Shown here one piece after another: positions 60,991 to 64,000 of a stretch of DNA of 64,000 nucleotides. Origin of the DNA: Sinotaia quadrata (taxonomy: Eukaryota > Mollusca > Gastropoda > Architaenioglossa > Viviparidae); NCBI GenBank assembly GCA_028829895.1, contig CM054181.1, forward strand, positions 5,604,001-5,668,000, given 5' to 3'. Within the stretch, counting starts at the first letter, position 1, and every line of letters begins with the position of its first letter. Made by a program: the position numbers and the translations under genes. The notes beneath the pieces were generated by a model. That model was given only the letters and a program-made list of their open reading frames with translations, was not told the origin of the DNA and searched no databases.

Positions 60991-61246
60991 TATTTACGCG
61001 AGCACATACATGCACACTCACACCCATTTACTTGTAAATAATCAATTACAATTAGCAGTGTCACGCATGGAATTATCTACACTGTAATAAATTGACATTT
61101 TGATTGCCTGCACTTACTTTGCTTATAAAAAAAATAAGCGAATATTTCAAGTCACAGCACCAGACTCTTAGCCTTTCCCCCTCCCCCCCCCCCCCCCAAG
61201 TCACATTTCCTGCTTTTGCGTCATCTTCCCTTCCTCTTCCTTCTTT

Positions 61247-61676
61247 TCATTCATTCCTTTGTCGGTCGCCGACGAAGAATCTGAGGACACCGGCCATAAG
61301 CAGAGCCAGGGAAGCCGGCTCGCGCTCATAAGCGTGCATAACAACCGCCATCGAGGTCGCAAACATCAGCACGAAGCCGTGCGGAATGCGCACATCACGT
61401 GTCCAGCGCGAGGTTTTAGCCCAGGTGAAGGCCACGTTCAGCAGCTGGGGGATGAGGAAAAGGACGAGCTCCTTCCGGCGGCTCACGCGCTCCCACAGGA
61501 CCGACAACCCACACGTCAGGCCCGCAATGAAAGGGATGTATGTAGGCAATGGTGGAGGACGACCGGATGCGTTACGTAGTAGGCAGATGACGTATTTGGC
61601 TAGGAACACCATGCAGGAAAGGAAAAGCGTTGACATCGTCAGGTTTTTAACCAATGACGTCAGAACATATTGAGGC
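61247..61676 (-). CDS. TMEM135: TMEM135-like membrane protein, terminal exon
   Basis: The minus-strand acceptor (TTGTATCCCATTGAACAG) is followed by a base that completes an ACG codon with the two bases left by the 62916 exon. The frame then runs 142 codons to TGA at 61249-61247. Hydrophobic spans are LTMSTLFLSCMVFLAKYVI, IPFIAGLTCGLSVLW, LVLFLIPQLLNVAF and FVLMFATSMAVVM. A charged ERVSRRKEL loop and a final VLRFFVGD segment match conserved points of the TMEM135 repeat as I remember it. Together the two exons encode 302 residues of the carboxyl part. The gene converges with the coiled-coil gene. The nearest minus-strand AATAAA copies are about 470 bp downstream, near 60773. Confidence 0.82.
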
Positions 61677-61904
61677 CTGTTCAATGGGATACAACAACAA
61701 ATTTTTATTTAATTTATTTTGTAATATAAATATTTGAGAGATTTGATGGTTAAAAAAAGTCCGATATTTTTCTGAATTGTTCTTTTGGTTAACTTGAAAC
61801 ATTGTTTAATATTCGATGGATATTTAGAGAAGAGACATTGGTCCGTTATCTAAGCAACTCTTAGTTTAAAAAGCCAACATTTACTTACTGTGACAAGTTT
61901 CTTA

Positions 61905-62155
61905 AACTTATAGAGACATTGGCCAGTGTTATAAACTTAATGAGACATTGGCCAGTGTTATAAACTTACAGAGACATTGGCCAGTGTTATAAACTTAATG
62001 AGACATTGGCCAGTGTTATAAACTTACAGAGACATTGGTCAGTGTTATAAACTTACAGAGACATTGGTCAGTGTTATAAACTTAATGAGACATTGGTCAG
62101 TTTTTTTTAACTTAATGAGACATTGGTCAGTTTCTTTAACTTAATGATATTTTTT
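61905..62155. repeat. 29-bp minisatellite, about 8 copies
   Basis: Units contain GAGACATTGGCCAGTG and TATAAACTTA. Confidence 0.94.
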
Positions 62156-62267
62156 AAAGAAAAACATGAGGAAAGATTTGTAAGGCAGGTAATCTGACGT
62201 GTCCTAACATAACTTGACCTCAGAATCCAGCATTTTAAAGGTGTAAAACGATGTTCTACTCACATAT

Positions 62268-62580
62268 TACTTTAATTAGTGCGGTTATCTCCTCCTTGTT
62301 CTATTTTTAACACGGAAGAAAATAACGTTTAGTTTTCTAACCGGTTAATTCTATGACAACCATTGCTTATTACTTTAATTAGTGCGGTTATCTCCTTCTT
62401 GTTCTATTTTTAACACGGAAGAAAATAACGTTTAGTTTTCTAACCGGTTAAGTCTATGAAAACCATTGCTTATTACTTTAATTAGTGCGTTTATCTCCTT
62501 TTGTAGCAAATTCTCTTGTTCTATTTTTTTACATGGAAAAAAATAACGTTTAGTTTTCTAACCGGTTAAGTCTATGACAA
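62268..62580. repeat. Repeat of about 108 bp, 3 copies
   Basis: Units contain ATTACTTTAATTAGTGCGG and TTTAGTTTTCTAACCGGTTA. Confidence 0.94.
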
Positions 62581-62790
62581 CATCAGAATCAGAAATATAC
62601 AAACAAGCATTCTACCTAAGCGATATTTCAATTTAATATATTTCTTGTTTAAATTTAACATGATCAAACAAACTCTAATCCTAATCCATTGTGTTGCCGA
62701 ATGAGCATACAGTTTTAAACATAAGTCAGTGGTAATAAAACCTCTAAACATACGGCAAGTAAGTCAATGGTAAGTCATTTTAAACTAAAG

Positions 62791-62925
62791 CATTACGCTC
62801 ACGTAGTTTTACGTCTAATAATTAAACATTACGCTCACGTAGTTTTACGTCTAATAATTAAATTAAACATTACGCTCACGTAGTTTTACGTCTAATAATT
62901 AAACATTACGCTCACGTAGTTTTAA
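62791..62925 (-). repeat. 36-bp array carrying four copies of the TMEM135 splice donor
   Basis: Four copies of a unit containing AAAACTACGTGAGCG (minus strand) occur with exon-intron-like junctions at 62916, 62880, 62839 and 62803. Spacings are 36, 41 and 36 bp; the odd one has a 5-bp AATTA insertion. The first copy is the donor that restores frame with the next exon. Using any of the other three would retain an in-frame TGA immediately after the real junction. Confidence 0.9.
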
Positions 62926-63394
62926 GTCGGTTCATTTTAAATAATAAAATGGGCACAAGGTGGATCGGCAGGTACAGTTTAGCGAACCCGGGCAAACTCC
63001 GCAGGAAATCTTCCACAGCATGACGCGTGCATGTACCCGTATGAAGCCCAGCCTCACTGCACGCGAGAAACCTGTCGCCGGGGGTGCGGAAAAGGACGTT
63101 CAAGATGGCGTCAGTGTAGTCACGTGACCATTTGACGACGGAGTGGTAGTAACTCTGCGGCAGCAGGTGCGAAAAATTCGTTACGCAGGTCAAAAGGGCA
63201 CCGCAGCACACACAAAACGTCAGGGTCTCTGCGTGTGGAACGTGGGGTACAACGCCCCTAGTCACCAGGGTGGTTACGCCCGCCCCAAGAGCTCGTGCTG
63301 CTGTGAAAAAGGCGAATGTTTTCTGACAAGAGCTCTCCTCCACTGCTAAGCTTAGGCCCGCAAGTCCTCCAGCAATACTATAATTCCATCCGTC
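62916..63394 (-). CDS. TMEM135: TMEM135-like membrane protein, internal exon
   Basis: Read on the minus strand, a strong acceptor (TTTTTCCTTTCCAG) precedes 159 codons plus two bases. The exon ends at 62916 before a donor (CTAC|GTGAGC), and the frame hits TGA immediately after that donor. The peptide begins DGWNYSIAGGLAGLSLAVEE and contains hydrophobic spans (AFFTAARALGAGVTTLV, LTFCVCCGALLTCV), the family-like PHAETL and LPQSYY segments, a Cys/His-rich stretch (FLACSEAGLHTGTCTRH) and LYLPIHLVPILLF. Their order and spacing resemble TMEM135, a two-repeat multi-pass protein of peroxisomes and mitochondria linked to lipid and mitochondrial homeostasis. The exon covers the end of the first repeat and the cysteine-rich start of the second. 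The exon enters in phase 0; upstream exons lie beyond the right edge or in 63400-64000, where I find none with confidence. Confidence 0.8.
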
Positions 63395-64000
63395 CTGGAA
63401 AGGAAAAACAAATCCATATACATTTAGTATTGTTTCCGGTTTCCTGTAAATACTGTTTCAAACACTGAATCAAGGGAAGCGCTATTATAAAGAATGGGAA
63501 AATGGCTGGCAGTTTAGCCTAAGTCATTTGATATCTTTCCCTATCAGTTGTATCTTGATTCAGTCAAGTCAACAGTCTACAGTCAGACTACAGCACAGTT
63601 TACACTTTACAGTCTTGAGTCTACAAGCTTGCGATTGTCAGACTACAGCTGCAGTTTACAGTCTTTAGTCTACAAGCTTGAGATTGTCAAATACAGTAAG
63701 AGTTTACAGTTTTCAGTCCATTAAAGGTACGGATACACTCATTTATAGATATGTAGAACATTATACAAAAACTACTAAAATCACTTTTACATACTGATCA
63801 AACTTTGTTAACAAAACAATAATACAGCTGTCTTGAGACTGATAACATGTCTCTGTATTTAACAATAACATATCTGATAACATGTCCCTGTATTTAACGA
63901 TAAAAAAACGCTGATAATAAATCCTGGCTGCTTGAAACTACACAAAGTTCGCATGTTCGCTGGTCCGAGAGTGTGTGGTACAACAACCCGTTCAAGGAAC
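63395..64000. other. Upstream intron or flank of the TMEM135-like exon
   Basis: A roughly 60-bp duplication at 63560-63720 (GAGTCTACAAGCTTG) and a shorter one near 63840-63900. No further TMEM135 exon is convincing. Confidence 0.4.

Larger units (their letters stand above)
61677..62915 (-). other. 1.24 kb intron of the TMEM135-like gene
   Basis: GT-AG intron, phase 2 at both ends. It contains three tandem arrays: 29-bp units at 61905-62155, units of about 108 bp at 62268-62580, and the 36-bp splice-donor array at 62791-62925. Confidence 0.75.

Overview
The window is eukaryotic nuclear DNA: AT-rich, gene-poor, with GT-AG introns, spliced exons and no operon structure. Families and style point to a lophotrochozoan, most likely a mollusc (perhaps a gastropod). 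That placement is inference; no rRNA, tRNA or mitochondrial marker is present to settle it. Coding exons are clearly more GC-rich than their surroundings. By hand count roughly a third of the window is tandem repeat, mostly minisatellites with 36-62 bp units, plus (CA)n, (GA)n and (GATA)n microsatellites.

Genes, left to right. (1) A plus-strand carbohydrate sulfotransferase (HNK-1/CHST8-14 type). A small exon with the start codon and signal anchor lies at 6507-6592, a 16.1 kb repeat-filled intron follows, and one large exon at 22721-23919 holds the whole catalytic domain (425 aa in total). A possible 5' UTR exon lies at 3219-3286. (2) A plus-strand gene for a small coiled-coil protein of unknown function. 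Its first coding exon is 49444-49563, with an ideal Kozak context, and its terminal exon is 53129-53575 (188 aa in total). (3) A minus-strand TMEM135-family membrane protein. Two 3'-most exons are seen (63394-62916 and 61676-61247), and the 5' part lies off the right edge. Genes 2 and 3 converge. Several weaker single-exon candidates (8998, 46456, 55868, 58700) are listed with low confidence.

Mobile DNA: a hAT transposase C-terminal fragment (about 13278-13869), an adjacent non-autonomous hAT element (about 13985-14546) that I recall as colinear with a mammalian interspersed repeat, a 136-bp hAT-like MITE (22353-22488), a 440-bp foldback element (49983-50423) and tRNA-derived SINE-like pieces near 7.2-7.7 kb and 19.3 kb.

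I see no defence, biosynthetic or other gene-cluster system. The most unusual pattern is that minisatellites lie directly against splice junctions. The TMEM135 5' splice site itself is copied four times in a 36-bp array. Acceptors of both other genes, and of one candidate exon, also sit just downstream of tandem arrays, some of whose units carry acceptor-like sequence. Other structural oddities are an inverted block inside the 43.5-44.7 kb array, a 21-bp-stem hairpin where the 54.9-55.6 kb array changes unit, and a 482-bp higher-order repeat in the 14.6-16.1 kb array. The many long open frames inside these arrays are artefacts of unit lengths divisible by three and are not annotated as genes.
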